Counted from the first letter of the stretch, positions 20,772 through 32,140 are shown. The stretch: 64,000 nucleotides of DNA from Gilliamella sp. B3022 (GCF_028751545.1 NZ_CP071867.1:1027306-1091305), one strand, 5' to 3'. Notes: a model not told the origin generated them from the letters alone. A program made the numbers and translations.

Positions 20772-20957
20772 TTAATATAATCCAGATTTATTAATAATAT
20801 TATCTAATGCTTTATCCATTTTAATATTAATCTCATGATCAATTTTTACATTTAAATTAATATTAATAGGTTCACTTGGCGTTTGTACTTTAACCGTCGG
20901 CGAACATCCCATTAACACACTACCTAATACCAATATTGCAATAATTCGTCGTATCAT
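20772..20957 (-). CDS. ynbE: YnbE family lipoprotein
   Basis: A 61-residue lipoprotein with signal sequence MIRRIIAILVLGSVLMGC; Cys18 in the LMGC lipobox would be lipidated. The short mature part is rich in Asn, Ile and Lys (NINLNVKIDHEINIKMDKALD), typical of YnbE. In E. coli, YnbE is an outer-membrane lipoprotein proposed to cap the YdbH bridge. It lies 11 nt after ydbH on the same strand. Confidence 0.88.
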   Translation of the reverse strand: MIRRIIAILVLGSVLMGCSPTVKVQTPSEPININLNVKIDHEINIKMDKALDNIINKSGLY

Positions 20958-20968
20958 AAAATGACCTC

Positions 20969-22582
20969 TTATTTTGCAGATTCCTTTTTTAAATGCGCTT
21001 CAATACGTTTACGAATTGGTTCACTAATTTGATCCGATAATTGTAAACTCGTTAGCAGTTTGGCGATATTTTCTTCTAATGTTACATTTAAATTGACAGC
21101 TTTGCCATCTTCAACATCCAAATTACTTCCTTGGATATGAAGCCCTAATTTAGCGACATCATCAGCATAATCAACCGTTCCATCCAGTTTAGTATAATGA
21201 AAATTTTTTATAATATCTGTGAGTATTTTCATATTAGGATTATTTTTGGCATAATTTTTTAAAGCTGAATTTTCAAACTGTAAAAAGCCTTGGTGGGTTG
21301 TGGTTAGCTGTCCTTTTTTAATTATAGGCTTAAAAGTTACACCATCTTTGTTATTTACAGATAATAAAGTAATGGGTAATAAACCATCAATAGCACCGTC
21401 ACCAGCGAGTCCTTCAGCAGGATATGTGGCAAGAATATCTTTTAATTGTATCTGTTTTAACCTTAAATTTAATTGTTGGGGTAATTTAGCTAAATTCAAT
21501 TTATTGGCTTGAAGAAATATAGAACCTGAAAAAATCGTTGCTTGTGCCTTTTTACAAATAATTATACCTTTGTTTGGTGTATTAAATGGCGCTGTATAAC
21601 TACCAGATAATTTCACTTGTTGTAAAGCAATCCCCATATTGATTTCTTGTATATTAAGTGATGGTACTGAAATGGTAAATTGCTGATTTTTGATATCAAC
21701 ATAGATATTACCCGCAGCAGATTTTATTTCACTATTTTTATAAATACCATTGAATTTATTAAGGGCTAATTTAGCTGTGGTTGATATCTGGTTAGGTTTA
21801 ATCGGAATGAGTGATTGTACTTTAAATGTTAACGTTCCATTTAATTGGTTAAATTGAAAGTCGTCCGACAAATTTGCTTTTTCTATAGTTACTGAGGCAT
21901 TGCCAGAATTATTGAATTCAAATCGATTATCGGTAATCCAACCCGTAAACGGCAGTAATATTTTCCCATTTTGTACACCAAATTGATTTATAGTTGTGGT
22001 TAAAACACCATTTTGGATATCAATACGCAAATCATTTTGATTGAATAGTAAAGTGGCAGAAAGATTAGCAACATATTGGTTATTCGACGATACGTCCAAA
22101 TGAATAGCTTCTTGCTGTTTAGTTGCTGTCATCTCCACATCAAAAAGCTCACGATTTTGTTCATAAATTCGTAAAGAGTCAATATGGATCGTTGAGGGTA
22201 ACCAGTAAATAATGGTTAACAACGACGAATAACTAAACTCCGATTGATTTTGCTTTTCAGTCGTCACATTAACGACATTTTTGGTTTTATCAGTGACCAT
22301 CTTATTGTCACTTAATTGCCAATCAATATTAAGATTTTGGACTGATAGTTTTGACCAGGAAATCAGTACATCTTTAGCCGTAACAGTAAATTGCGACTCT
22401 TTATAAACCGTCAATTGTTCAAATGAAAGACCGGATAGGTTAATATGCGCTCCATACCAGTTTATTGAGAATCCGTACTCTTGTCTAAATTCTTGCCAAG
22501 AACGCCAGCCAAACAGACTAAGTACGATGATAAACATTAAAATACTTAGTGAAATCCAATAGCGTTTTTTTAAACGAGCCAT
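20969..22582 (-). CDS. ydbH: YdbH-family AsmA-like envelope bridge protein (shortened)
   Basis: This protein is single-pass, with an N-terminal membrane helix (YWISLSILMFIIVLSLFGW) followed by a long beta-rich periplasmic region. The C-terminal segment with GAIDGLLPITLLS and ILTDIIKNFHYTKLDGTVDY matches the YdbH domain. In E. coli, YdbH, TamB and YhdP are redundant lipid-transport bridges between the membranes. The product is about 537 residues against roughly 879 in E. coli, so the bridge is markedly shorter. The start at 22582 (MARLKKRYW) is preferred because an upstream ATG at 22621 lies inside the gltX terminator hairpin. ynbE and ydbL follow. Confidence 0.82.
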   Translation of the reverse strand: MARLKKRYWISLSILMFIIVLSLFGWRSWQEFRQEYGFSINWYGAHINLSGLSFEQLTVYKESQFTVTAKDVLISWSKLSVQNLNIDWQLSDNKMVTDKTKNVVNVTTEKQNQSEFSYSSLLTIIYWLPSTIHIDSLRIYEQNRELFDVEMTATKQQEAIHLDVSSNNQYVANLSATLLFNQNDLRIDIQNGVLTTTINQFGVQNGKILLPFTGWITDNRFEFNNSGNASVTIEKANLSDDFQFNQLNGTLTFKVQSLIPIKPNQISTTAKLALNKFNGIYKNSEIKSAAGNIYVDIKNQQFTISVPSLNIQEINMGIALQQVKLSGSYTAPFNTPNKGIIICKKAQATIFSGSIFLQANKLNLAKLPQQLNLRLKQIQLKDILATYPAEGLAGDGAIDGLLPITLLSVNNKDGVTFKPIIKKGQLTTTHQGFLQFENSALKNYAKNNPNMKILTDIIKNFHYTKLDGTVDYADDVAKLGLHIQGSNLDVEDGKAVNLNVTLEENIAKLLTSLQLSDQISEPIRKRIEAHLKKESAK

Positions 22583-22604
22583 ATTCATTCTCGACTTAGC
22601 TAAA

Positions 22605-22632
22605 ATTATTGCCGGAATCAACCGGCAATAAT
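22605..22632 (-). terminator. hairpin after gltX
   Basis: ATTATTGCCGG and CCGGCAATAAT form an 11-bp perfect stem with a 6-nt loop, starting 8 nt past the gltX stop. Only TTTT follows, so termination may be partial. Confidence 0.65.
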
Positions 22633-22639
22633 AGGATGA

Positions 22640-24070
22640 TTATGCTGATGTTTGCTCTCTCTGGTTAATATACGCAAGCGCTTTATCAATTCTTGCTAGC
22701 GTGCGTTTTTTACCCACAGCAAATACCGTTGCATCAACAGAAGGGGATTGACCAATACCGGTTACTGCAACACGAAGTGGCATACCAACTTTACCCATAC
22801 CTATTTCAAGCTCCGCAGCTGTTTTTTCAATAACCTGATGGATTTTTTTAATTTCCCAATCAAAATCAGCAATCGCTTCAATTTTTTCTCGGATGTTTTC
22901 TAATGGTTCTTTGGCAACGGGGCGTAGATGTTTTTTTGCAGCATCAGCATCAAAATCAGTAAAATCTTGATAACAATAAGCACATGATTGAGCCATCTCT
23001 TTTAGCGTTTTGCAACGTTCGCCAAATAACTTAATAATCGTAATCAGATCTGGGCCTTGTGATAAATCATAGCCAAGTTGATTCATATGCCAAACTAAAT
23101 GTTGAGCAACATAATCAGCATCTAAATGATTAATATAATGATGATTTAACCAAAGTAATTTTTCAGTATTAAATGCACTTGCAGATTTACTCACTGCATC
23201 TAATGAGAAGAAATCAATCATTTCTGGCACTGAAAATATCTCTTGATCACCATGAGACCAACCAAGACGAACTAAATAGTTAAGCAACGCTTCTGGCAAA
23301 TAACCATCATCACGGTATTGCATCACGCTCACTGCGCCATGACGTTTAGAGAGCTTTTGTCCATCGTCACCTAAAATCATTGATACATGACCATATTCAG
23401 GCAATGGTGCACCTAATGCTTTTAAAATATTAATTTGGCGAGGCGTATTATTAATATGATCCTCACCACGAATAACATGAGTAATTTCCATATCCCAATC
23501 ATCCACAACGACGCAAAAATTATAAGTCGGAGAACCATCAGTACGACGAATGATTAAATCATCAAGCTCTTTATTGGCAATTTCAATTGGACCACGAATC
23601 AGATCATTAAAAATAACTACGCCATCTACTGGATTAGCAAAACGAACAACATGCGGCTCAGTATGTGAATGCTGTTTTTGAACATCATCACACCGACAAT
23701 GACCGTCATAACGCGCTTTTTCACCTTTTGCCATTTGCTCTTCACGTAATTTTTCAAGACGTTCTTTTGAACAGTAACAACGATAAGCCGAACCTTTAGC
23801 TAACATTTCATCAATAACTTGATTGTAACGATCAAAACGTTTCGTTTGAAAATAAGGGCCTTCATCCCATGACAATTTTAACCAATTCATACCTTCCATG
23901 ATGGCTTCAATCGCTTCTGGTGTTGAACGCTCAAGATCAGTATCTTCAATACGCAATACAAACGCACCTTTTGCATGACGAGTATAGAGCCAAGAGTAAA
24001 GCGCTGTACGTGCACCACCTACATGTAAATAGCCTGTTGGGCTAGGTGCAAAACGAGTTTTAATTTTCAT
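22640..24070 (-). CDS. gltX: glutamyl-tRNA synthetase
   Basis: A class I synthetase that charges tRNA-Glu. Its 476 residues compare with 471 in E. coli. The N-terminal HIGH-type motif is [17 protein letters not shown], the KMSKS equivalent is [12 protein letters not shown], and the cysteine-rich [15 protein letters not shown] and HCRCDD segment is the zinc-binding insertion of gammaproteobacterial GltX. It has its own upstream gap (259 bp, holding one 36-nt repeat) and a hairpin downstream. Confidence 0.97.
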   Translation of the reverse strand: MKIKTRFAPSPTGYLHVGGARTALYSWLYTRHAKGAFVLRIEDTDLERSTPEAIEAIMEGMNWLKLSWDEGPYFQTKRFDRYNQVIDEMLAKGSAYRCYCSKERLEKLREEQMAKGEKARYDGHCRCDDVQKQHSHTEPHVVRFANPVDGVVIFNDLIRGPIEIANKELDDLIIRRTDGSPTYNFCVVVDDWDMEITHVIRGEDHINNTPRQINILKALGAPLPEYGHVSMILGDDGQKLSKRHGAVSVMQYRDDGYLPEALLNYLVRLGWSHGDQEIFSVPEMIDFFSLDAVSKSASAFNTEKLLWLNHHYINHLDADYVAQHLVWHMNQLGYDLSQGPDLITIIKLFGERCKTLKEMAQSCAYCYQDFTDFDADAAKKHLRPVAKEPLENIREKIEAIADFDWEIKKIHQVIEKTAAELEIGMGKVGMPLRVAVTGIGQSPSVDATVFAVGKKRTLARIDKALAYINQREQTSA

Positions 24071-24258
24071 GAAATAATCCTAATAATAACAGAAATGAGC
24101 GCCGATACTATAAGGTCATCATTTGCGCCCTTTTATTTTGTCAATATCAAATTAATAGAATAACTTTTTGATATAAATTCATTTTAGTTGCTTATTCTAA
24201 CATGCTAAAAGGTTTCGGCAATAGTCATGTTAATGTTAAAGAATTAATGATCAACGTT

Positions 24259-24294
24259 GTAAAAAAGTTTGAGGTTAAGCATACGTTTGAGTAT
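24259..24294 (+). repeat. 36-nt dispersed intergenic repeat, copy 2
   Basis: Matches copy 1 except for two bases in the centre (AAGCAT in place of AACTAT). It lies between the end of polA and the start of gltX, 36 bp from the polA stop. Both GTTTGAG heptamers are intact. Confidence 0.8.
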
Positions 24295-24329
24295 AAAACA
24301 TTGATACTTAACCTTTGTATTTTGAATAA

Positions 24330-27110
24330 TTAATGTGCCTCATCCCAGTTATTGCCGATTCCTATATCAACTTTTAAAGGTACGGATAACTGATAACAAT
24401 TTTCCATAATCTTTTTAATTTCTGTACAGTACTGTTCAACAAATGCATCTTTTACCTCAAACACTAATTCATCGTGTACCTGCATCACCATTTTGATATT
24501 ACCTGCGGATTGATTTTTTATCCACTCACTCATTTTTATCATGGCTGTTTTGATAATATCCGCCGCGGTACCTTGCATTGGTGCGTTAATTGCTGCGCGT
24601 TCAGCTCCTCGCTTTTCAATACCGTTAGTTGATCTAATCTTAGGTAGATACAAACGGCGACCAGACAAGGTTTCAACATAACCTTGCTCGGCAGCAAGTT
24701 GGCGTGTTTGTTCCATATATTGTTGAACGCCTGGATAGCGTTCAAAATAACGATCGATATAAAACTGCGCTTCTTTACGAGGAATATTGATCTGTTTAGA
24801 TAAACCAAAAGCGCTCATACCATAAATTAAACCAAAATTAACTGCTTTAGCACGTCTTCGCTCTTCATTGGTGACTTCTGATTCGGTTTTACCTAAAATC
24901 TCACCAGCGGTTACTCGATGAATATCTTTATCATGGGCAAAAGCATTAAGTAAACTTTTATCGTGCGATAAATGCGCCATAATACGTAACTCAATTTGTG
25001 AATAATCAGCAGAAATGATCTTATAACCTTTCGGTGCAATAAATGCTTGGCGAATACGGCGTCCTTCTTCATTGCGTACTGGGATATTTTGTAAATTCGG
25101 ATCGTTGGATGACAATCGACCTGTGATAGTACCAATTTGATTATAGTTAGTATGAATACGCTGATCGATTGGGCTTATCATCAATGGTAGTTTATCGGTA
25201 TAAGTATTTTTCAATTTAGCTAACCCACGATAAAACAAAATCATTCGTGGTAATTCGTATTCGTTGGCCAGCTCACTTAATACTTCTTCACTGGTTGAAG
25301 GATCACCTTTTGGGGTCTTTTTTAAAACAGGTAAATTGTGTTTCTCAAATAAAATAGCTTGAATCTGTTTTGGTGAAGCTGGATTAAATTTTTCGCCTGC
25401 TAATGATTGCAGTTGTGCTTCAATTTCAATTAACTGTTTAGCTAACTCATTAGAGTACTCATTTAATTGCTTTGCATCAACCAAAACACCTGTTCTTTCC
25501 ATTTCAGCCAGTACAATAGCTAATGGCATCTCAATATCAGTAAATAGCTTCGTTAATTTTTGGTCTTTTTCAAGTTCTGGCCACAATTTTTCATGCAGTT
25601 GCAAAGTAATATCCGCATCTTCAGCCGCATACTGAGTCGTTTTTTCTATCTCAATAGCATCAATGGTAACTTTCTTTTTATCTACTTTGGTTAGCTCATC
25701 ATAAGTAATGGTTTTATGATTGAGATAACGATGTGCCATACTATCCATATCATGACGCTCAGTACTATTTAATACATAAGATTCAAGCATGGTATCATAG
25801 GCAATACCACTCACCTTAATACCATAATTAGCTAATACGCTATAATCAAATTTAGCATTTTGCGCAATTTTTTTGATCTTTGAATTTTCAAGTACGGGGC
25901 TTAATTTGGCTAACACATCGGTTAAGGGTAATTGCTCTGGAACACCTAAATACTGATGTGCCAGTGGTAAATAAGCGGCTTGATAGGGTTTAACACTCAG
26001 CGATATACCCACTAATTTAGCATGCACATGATCAACATTATCCGTTTCAGTATCAAAAGCAAATTGCTTACTATTGGATAACTTGATAACCCAATCATCC
26101 AGTTGCTCATGCGTTAATATACATTGATAATCGGTCTCTTTTTTTTGTGCTAGAGTTGGATGTTGTTGCTCTACAAATAAAGATGAACTTTTATCTACAT
26201 CTACGATAGCATTGTTTTGCTGTTTTAGGAACGTACCAGCAATTAACTCTTTTTGCCAACGATGAAAACCATAATAAGAAAACAATTCGACCAATTTATT
26301 GACATCAATGTCGGAAATAAGCAATTGCTCATTAGTAAAATCTAATTTTACATCAGTTTTAATGGTAGCAAGCAAATAGGAAAGTTCAGCTTCAGTTTGA
26401 TTATCAATCAATTTTTGTTTTAAAGATTTTGCACCACGGATCGATAATTTTTCAATATCATCTAAGCGCGCATAAATATCTTTAATACTGGTAAATTCAG
26501 TCAATAAGCTTTGTGCCGTTTTTTCACCTACACCTGGCACTCCAGGAATATTATCAGATGAATCGCCTCTTAAAGCTAAATAATCAATAATTTTTTCAGG
26601 TGGAACACCAAATTTATCCATCACCCCTTTTGGATCAAGCACAGCATTATTCATTGTATTAATTAGTGTGATTTTATCGCTCACCAACTGCGCCATATCT
26701 TTATCGCCAGTACTAATTAATACCTCCAAATTTTCGCGTTCAGCTTGTCTGGCTAAAGTACCAATAACATCATCAGCCTCAACACCTTCAATGCATAGTA
26801 ATGGTAATCCCATTGCTTTCAAAATAGTATGAATGGGATTAATTTGCGGGCGAAGATTTTCGGGCATGGCCTCACGTGTTGCTTTATATTCGCTATAGAT
26901 CTCATTACGAAATGATCCCCCTTTAGCATCAAAGACCACCGCAATATGGGTAGGATTATATTGATTAATCAAACTGCGAATCATATTAATCACACCAAAA
27001 ATAGCACCAGTTGGCTCACCTTGGGCGTTAGTTAATGGAGGGCATGCAAAAAAAGCTCGGTAAAGATAAGAAGATCCATCAATTAAGATGATCGGCGTAT
27101 TGTTTGGCAT
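24330..27110 (-). CDS. polA: DNA polymerase I
   Basis: PolA fills gaps and removes RNA primers. From the ATG at 27110 (MPNNTPIILIDGSSYLYRAF) it is 926 residues, against 928 in E. coli; a TTG further upstream would add eight residues. Three domains are visible: 5'-3' exonuclease (1-~300, with VEADDVIGTLARQAE and DSSDNIPGVPGVGEKTA), 3'-5' exonuclease (FAFDTETDN), and the polymerase with motif A (IISADYSQIELRIMAHLS), motif B (RRAKAVNFGLIYGMSAFGL) and motif C (MVMQVHDELVFEV). All key proofreading and polymerase acidic residues are present. Confidence 0.97.
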   Translation of the reverse strand: MPNNTPIILIDGSSYLYRAFFACPPLTNAQGEPTGAIFGVINMIRSLINQYNPTHIAVVFDAKGGSFRNEIYSEYKATREAMPENLRPQINPIHTILKAMGLPLLCIEGVEADDVIGTLARQAERENLEVLISTGDKDMAQLVSDKITLINTMNNAVLDPKGVMDKFGVPPEKIIDYLALRGDSSDNIPGVPGVGEKTAQSLLTEFTSIKDIYARLDDIEKLSIRGAKSLKQKLIDNQTEAELSYLLATIKTDVKLDFTNEQLLISDIDVNKLVELFSYYGFHRWQKELIAGTFLKQQNNAIVDVDKSSSLFVEQQHPTLAQKKETDYQCILTHEQLDDWVIKLSNSKQFAFDTETDNVDHVHAKLVGISLSVKPYQAAYLPLAHQYLGVPEQLPLTDVLAKLSPVLENSKIKKIAQNAKFDYSVLANYGIKVSGIAYDTMLESYVLNSTERHDMDSMAHRYLNHKTITYDELTKVDKKKVTIDAIEIEKTTQYAAEDADITLQLHEKLWPELEKDQKLTKLFTDIEMPLAIVLAEMERTGVLVDAKQLNEYSNELAKQLIEIEAQLQSLAGEKFNPASPKQIQAILFEKHNLPVLKKTPKGDPSTSEEVLSELANEYELPRMILFYRGLAKLKNTYTDKLPLMISPIDQRIHTNYNQIGTITGRLSSNDPNLQNIPVRNEEGRRIRQAFIAPKGYKIISADYSQIELRIMAHLSHDKSLLNAFAHDKDIHRVTAGEILGKTESEVTNEERRRAKAVNFGLIYGMSAFGLSKQINIPRKEAQFYIDRYFERYPGVQQYMEQTRQLAAEQGYVETLSGRRLYLPKIRSTNGIEKRGAERAAINAPMQGTAADIIKTAMIKMSEWIKNQSAGNIKMVMQVHDELVFEVKDAFVEQYCTEIKKIMENCYQLSVPLKVDIGIGNNWDEAH

Positions 27111-27196
27111 TTCTATTACCCAAATGTTATTCAAGTCAATGGCTGATAGTATAACCTAATTAACCATAATATTCTTATTCACGACCATAATATAAT

Positions 27197-27232
27197 GTAA
27201 AGAAGTTTCAGATTAACTATACGTTTCAGTAT
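27197..27232 (+). repeat. 36-nt dispersed intergenic repeat, copy 3
   Basis: Shares the length and layout of copies 1 and 2 but has GTTTCAG in both heptamer positions. It is located in the divergent polA/folE promoter region, 87 bp upstream of the polA start. The TATAC/GTATA mini-hairpin is intact. Confidence 0.8.
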
Positions 27233-27312
27233 AAAAAAACCAGTAAACAACTGTATATTGTTCAATAAATGTTATATAATAGTGCATTTATTTTCGCCTG
27301 AGTATGTAATAG

Positions 27313-27972
27313 ATGACAGAATTAAGTCTTGCTGCGCAAAAAGTCAAAGAAGCACTCGCCGCTAAAAATCTGGAAACCCCATCGAGTCGTTTAGATATGA
27401 ACAATAGCGAACGGAAAGCTAAAATCGAAACACATTTTCGAGAAATTATGAAACTCATGGAACTTGATTTGAGTGATGATAGCCTAGCTGAAACTCCGCA
27501 CCGTGTTGCAAAGATGTATGTTGATGAAATCTTTTCTGGACTTAATTATCATAACTTCCCCAAAATCACCTTAATTGAAAATAAAATGCAGGTTGATGAA
27601 ATGATTACTGTTCGGGATATTACTTTAACGAGTGTTTGTGAACACCATTTTGTTACCATAGATGGTAAAGCGACGGTTTCTTATATTCCAAAAGATAAAG
27701 TGATTGGTTTATCGAAAATTAATCGGATTGTTGAGTTTTTTTCACAACGCCCCCAAGTGCAAGAAAGATTAACCCAACAAATTCTGGTTGCACTACAAAC
27801 ACTGTTAGGAACGGTTAATGTTGCAGTTTCAATTGATGCCACACACTATTGCGTAAAAGCCCGCGGTATTAAAGATTCAAACAGTCTAACAACAACAACC
27901 GCATTAGGTGGAGGATTTAAAACGAATCCAAGCACCCGGCAAGAATTTTTAAGGGCGTTAAAACACTATTAA
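27313..27972 (+). CDS. folE: GTP cyclohydrolase I
   Basis: FolE converts GTP to 7,8-dihydroneopterin triphosphate, the first step of folate synthesis. It is 219 residues (E. coli 222). The zinc ligands appear in [21 protein letters not shown] and in the C-terminal [10 protein letters not shown]. The [18 protein letters not shown] block is characteristic of the family. The gene is divergent from polA. Confidence 0.97.
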   Translation: MTELSLAAQKVKEALAAKNLETPSSRLDMNNSERKAKIETHFREIMKLMELDLSDDSLAETPHRVAKMYVDEIFSGLNYHNFPKITLIENKMQVDEMITVRDITLTSVCEHHFVTIDGKATVSYIPKDKVIGLSKINRIVEFFSQRPQVQERLTQQILVALQTLLGTVNVAVSIDATHYCVKARGIKDSNSLTTTTALGGGFKTNPSTRQEFLRALKHY

Positions 27973-28274
27973 TAGCAATTAAACGATAAAAAGAAAGTCG
28001 TGTCTTATTTTATGAGCACAACAATAGAATTTACAATCATAAGATAGCAAATTGTTTTATTATGTGATTTTTCTTTAATGATCAATGTCCATTTACGTAA
28101 AGTGATAAAAATGCTTTAAAGCTTGATATTACCATCACGCGTTATTCATTCAATAAGCGTAATATTGCATATATAACATAAAAAGCACAGTTGTTATTGC
28201 GTGCATCTTCAAGAAAGATTGGTATAATTGACTACTATTTTAGTTAAAACATAACAATTAATTAACTCGCTTTA
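27973..28274. other. intergenic stretch between folE and ribF
   Basis: No gene is visible in this 302-bp AT-rich gap. It should hold the folE 3' end and the ribF promoter; no clear terminator hairpin or consensus promoter was seen. Confidence 0.45.
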
Positions 28275-29213
28275 ATGAAGATAATCCGCGGTATTGGTAA
28301 TTTAAACAATGAATTTACTCAATGTGTACTAACATTGGGCAACTTTGATGGTGTACATTTAGGGCACCAACAATTAATTAATCATTTAATAGAACAAGGT
28401 AAAAAATTAAATTTACCAACAGTGGTTATGTTATTTGAACCTCAGCCATTAGAGTTTTTCTGTAAAGAGCAAGCGCCTGCAAGATTAACATCATTTAAAC
28501 AAAAAGTGATGTTAATTGAAAAGCTCGGTATCGACTATATTATTGCAATTCCATTCACCCAAACCTTTGCCAATATGTCAGCCAATACTTTTGTTCAAGA
28601 TTGGTTAATTAACAAATTAAATGCCAAATATATTGCTATTGGTGATGATTTTCGGTTTGGACATGAACGTAAAGGCGATATTCATTTTTTACAACATTTT
28701 TCTTATAACCGCCACTTTGTTATTCAGAGTATGCCAACACTGGTTTGGAATAATTTAAGAATCAGTAGCACTGCGGTGCGAGAAGCGTTGTTCAATAGTA
28801 ATTTTAAATTAGCACATTGCCTTTTAGGGCGTGAATATACCATTGAGGGGCGCGTAATACATGGCAATGCTTTAGCAAGACAATTAGGATTTCCCACAGC
28901 CAATATTCATCTGCACCGCAAAAAACCAGCGCTACAAGGTGTTTATCTGGTTAAAATCAAAAATTGCTGTAGCAATCAAGATTATGAAGGTATAGCCAAC
29001 ATAGGTATAAGACCCACAATTCAAGGCAAAAAAGCAATATTAGAGGTGAATCTGTTTGACTTTTCAGGTGATATTTATGGACAATATTTAGACGTTACAT
29101 TTGTTCGTAAATTACGTGATGAGAAAAAATTTGATTCATTGTCAGACTTAAAAGAACAAATAACACAAGATATTTGCACTGCGAAAGAGATCAGGGCAAA
29201 ATTAACCAATTAA
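28275..29213 (+). CDS. ribF: bifunctional riboflavin kinase / FAD synthetase
   Basis: RibF phosphorylates riboflavin to FMN and adenylylates FMN to FAD. It is 312 residues (E. coli 313). The N-terminal FAD synthetase nucleotidyltransferase domain shows LGNFDGVHLGHQQL and IGDDFRFGHERKGD with ISSTAVREAL. The C-terminal kinase domain shows RVIHGNALARQLGFPTANI and GIANIGIRPT. It is first in the ribF-ileS-lspA-ispH group, as in E. coli, with ileS 37 nt downstream. Confidence 0.97.
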   Translation: MKIIRGIGNLNNEFTQCVLTLGNFDGVHLGHQQLINHLIEQGKKLNLPTVVMLFEPQPLEFFCKEQAPARLTSFKQKVMLIEKLGIDYIIAIPFTQTFANMSANTFVQDWLINKLNAKYIAIGDDFRFGHERKGDIHFLQHFSYNRHFVIQSMPTLVWNNLRISSTAVREALFNSNFKLAHCLLGREYTIEGRVIHGNALARQLGFPTANIHLHRKKPALQGVYLVKIKNCCSNQDYEGIANIGIRPTIQGKKAILEVNLFDFSGDIYGQYLDVTFVRKLRDEKKFDSLSDLKEQITQDICTAKEIRAKLTN

Positions 29214-29250
29214 AAAGTAGTATCAACAAAATTAACTGGAATAAATCAGC

Positions 29251-32058
29251 ATGACAGATTATAAAAACACATTGAATTTACCGGAAACTGGGTTTCCAAT
29301 GCGAGGAGATCTTGCTAAACGTGAACCTGCGATGTTGCAAAATTGGTACGATAAAGAGCTTTATCGTAAAATCCGCCAAGTAAAAAAAGGGAAAAAAGCC
29401 TTTATTTTGCATGATGGTCCTCCTTATGCAAACGGTAAACTTCATATTGGTCATGCTGTCAATAAAATTATTAAAGACATTATCATCAAATCAAAAGGAT
29501 TAAGTGGTTATGACTCCCCGTATATTCCAGGATGGGATTGTCATGGTTTGCCTATCGAGCAAAAAGTAGAAGAACAAGTCGGTAAGCCAGGTGTAAAAGT
29601 AACACCCGCTGAATTTCGTCAAATTTGCCGCGATTATGCTGCTTCACAAGTTGAACTACAAAAAGCTGATTTTATTCGCATGGGTGTACTTGGCGATTGG
29701 CAAAATCCATACCGTACGATGAACTATGATACTGAAGCAAATATTATTCGTGCATTAGGTAAAGTGATTCAAAATGGACATTTAGTTAAAGGCGCTAAAC
29801 CAGTTTATTGGTGTACGGATTGTATGTCTGCGTTAGCGGAAGCTGAAGTCGAATATTATGATAAATCATCGCCAGCGATTGATGTTAAATTCAAAGCAAC
29901 CGACAATCAAGCGGTAGCAAATAAATTTGGAATCAATACAGATTTAACGATTTATGCAGTTATCTGGACAACCACACCTTGGACACTTCCTGCTAGCCGA
30001 GGAATTGCACTTAATGCAATAGTGGAATATCAACTCGTACAAATCAATGATAAAGAATGCTTAATTTTAGCATCACAATTAGTTGAATCGTTCATGAAAC
30101 GTGCTGATATAGCTAATTGGAAAATCTTAGGATCTTGCCATGGTGAGGATCTTGAATTATTGCGTTTTAAACACCCTTTTCTCGATTTTGATGAACCCGT
30201 TGTCCTTGGTGAACATGTTACGGTTGATGCTGGTACTGGCGCAGTACATACAGCCCCAGGTCATGGAGCAGAAGATTTTGTTGTTGGTCAAAAATATGGT
30301 CTGGAAGTGGCTAATCCTGTTGGAGGAAATGGTTGTTACTTACCTGGAACAGGTGCTGGTTTAGATGGTTTATTTGTTTTTAAAGCCAATAAAGTGGTGG
30401 TGGAACTATTAAAAGAACGTAATGCGTTACTACACTTTGAAAATATTGAACATAGCTATCCATGCTGCTGGCGACATAAAACGCCAGTTATCTACCGTGC
30501 AACGCCACAATGGTTTATAAGTATGGATAAACAAGGTCTACGTGCTCAATCATTAAAAGAGATCAAACAAGTTCGTTGGATCCCAGACTGGGGGCAAGCA
30601 CGTATTGAAACTATGGTAGCGAACCGTCCAGACTGGTGCATTTCTCGCCAACGCACATGGGGCGTACCCATGACGCTATTTGTGCATAAAGAGACAGAAG
30701 AACTGCATCCAGATACTTTAAAACTTATTGAAAAAATAGCGAAATTAGTTGAACAAAATGGCATTCAAGCATGGTGGGATGCAGATATTAAAGATCTACT
30801 TGGTCCTGATGCCGATGATTACCGTAAAGTACCTGACACATTAGATGTATGGTTTGATTCAGGATCAACTTTTTATTCAGTGGTTCGTGTTCGTCCTGAA
30901 TTTGCAGGACACGAAGCCGATATGTATTTAGAAGGTTCCGATCAACATCGTGGTTGGTTTATGTCATCATTAATGTTATCAACAGCTATTGATAATAAAG
31001 CCCCTTACAAACAAGTCTTAACTCACGGTTTCGTAGTTGATGGGCAAGGTCGTAAGATGTCTAAATCACTCGGTAATATTGTGACACCACAAGAAGTTAT
31101 GAATAAATTAGGTGCCGATATATTACGTTTATGGATTGCTTCTACCGATTATTCGGGCGAAATGAGCTACTCAGATGAAATTATTAAACGCGCTGCGGAT
31201 AGCTATCGCCGTATCCGTAATACCGCACGTTTTTTACTGGCAAACTTAAATGGTTTCGAACCAGCCAAAAATATGATTAAACCAGAAGATATGGTGGTAC
31301 TTGATCGCTGGGCAGTGAGTATGGCAAAAGAAGCCCAAGATCAAATCATTCAGGCTTATGAGCACTATGATTTCCATAAAGTTGTACAACGTATTATGCA
31401 ATTTTGCTCAATCGAAATGGGTTCTTTCTATTTAGATATCATTAAAGATCGTCAATATACGGCCAAAAGCGATAGTATTGCTCGTCATAGTTGCCAAACT
31501 GCGCTGTATCATATTGCACAAGCGATGGTACGTTGGATTGCGCCAATTTTATCCTTCACTGCAGATGAAATTTGGCAATATCTACCAGCAACAGAAAAAC
31601 AAGAATTTGTTTTTGAAGATGAATGGTACACAAAACTGTTTACATTATCAGACAATGAAACATTAAACAGTGAATATTGGGCACAAATTCTAGCGATTCG
31701 TAGTGAAGTTAATAAAGTGCTTGAGCAAGGTCGTAATGATAAAGTGATAGGAGGGGCTCTTGAAGCGGCGGTTACCCTTTATGCTGATGAAGATATCACC
31801 ACAACTTTAGCTAAATTAGAAAACGAATTACGCTTTGTATTATTAACATCACAAGCAGATGTTAAGCCATTACAAGCAGCGCCAGAAAATGCCGTGCAAA
31901 GTGATATTAATGGATTAAAAATTGAACTTACCAAAGCGCAAGGCGATAAATGCCCGCGTTGCTGGCACTATACTATCGATAATGATCCAATCACGCATCT
32001 ATGTAAACGCTGTGAAGAAAATATTAATGGTAAAGGTGAAGTTAGACATTTCGCCTAG
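29251..32058 (+). CDS. ileS: isoleucyl-tRNA synthetase
   Basis: A class Ia synthetase that charges tRNA-Ile, with an editing domain that hydrolyses Val-tRNA-Ile. Its 935 residues compare with 938 in E. coli. The HIGH motif is in [15 protein letters not shown] and KMSKS in [12 protein letters not shown]. The editing domain (about residues 190-400) includes [16 protein letters not shown] and the [16 protein letters not shown] stretch. The C-terminal zinc finger is CPRCWHYT with CKRCEENI. Confidence 0.98.
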   Translation: MTDYKNTLNLPETGFPMRGDLAKREPAMLQNWYDKELYRKIRQVKKGKKAFILHDGPPYANGKLHIGHAVNKIIKDIIIKSKGLSGYDSPYIPGWDCHGLPIEQKVEEQVGKPGVKVTPAEFRQICRDYAASQVELQKADFIRMGVLGDWQNPYRTMNYDTEANIIRALGKVIQNGHLVKGAKPVYWCTDCMSALAEAEVEYYDKSSPAIDVKFKATDNQAVANKFGINTDLTIYAVIWTTTPWTLPASRGIALNAIVEYQLVQINDKECLILASQLVESFMKRADIANWKILGSCHGEDLELLRFKHPFLDFDEPVVLGEHVTVDAGTGAVHTAPGHGAEDFVVGQKYGLEVANPVGGNGCYLPGTGAGLDGLFVFKANKVVVELLKERNALLHFENIEHSYPCCWRHKTPVIYRATPQWFISMDKQGLRAQSLKEIKQVRWIPDWGQARIETMVANRPDWCISRQRTWGVPMTLFVHKETEELHPDTLKLIEKIAKLVEQNGIQAWWDADIKDLLGPDADDYRKVPDTLDVWFDSGSTFYSVVRVRPEFAGHEADMYLEGSDQHRGWFMSSLMLSTAIDNKAPYKQVLTHGFVVDGQGRKMSKSLGNIVTPQEVMNKLGADILRLWIASTDYSGEMSYSDEIIKRAADSYRRIRNTARFLLANLNGFEPAKNMIKPEDMVVLDRWAVSMAKEAQDQIIQAYEHYDFHKVVQRIMQFCSIEMGSFYLDIIKDRQYTAKSDSIARHSCQTALYHIAQAMVRWIAPILSFTADEIWQYLPATEKQEFVFEDEWYTKLFTLSDNETLNSEYWAQILAIRSEVNKVLEQGRNDKVIGGALEAAVTLYADEDITTTLAKLENELRFVLLTSQADVKPLQAAPENAVQSDINGLKIELTKAQGDKCPRCWHYTIDNDPITHLCKRCEENINGKGEVRHFA

Positions 32059-32083
32059 CATCAATAATTTGATATTTAAAACC

Positions 32084-32140
32084 GCTATAGAAGAAAATCT
32101 ATAGCAATTCAATATTTTAACCGCCGACAGCTGTCGGCGG
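32084..32140. other. two hairpins between ileS and lspA, one a perfect 20-bp palindrome
   Basis: GCTATAG (32084-32090) pairs with CTATAGC (32099-32105). Sixteen nt later CCGCCGACAGCTGTCGGCGG (32121-32140) is a perfect palindrome and unusually GC-rich for this DNA. No T-run follows on the plus strand, so a simple terminator is unlikely. It could be an mRNA processing or stability element, or a dimeric protein operator ahead of lspA. Confidence 0.65.
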
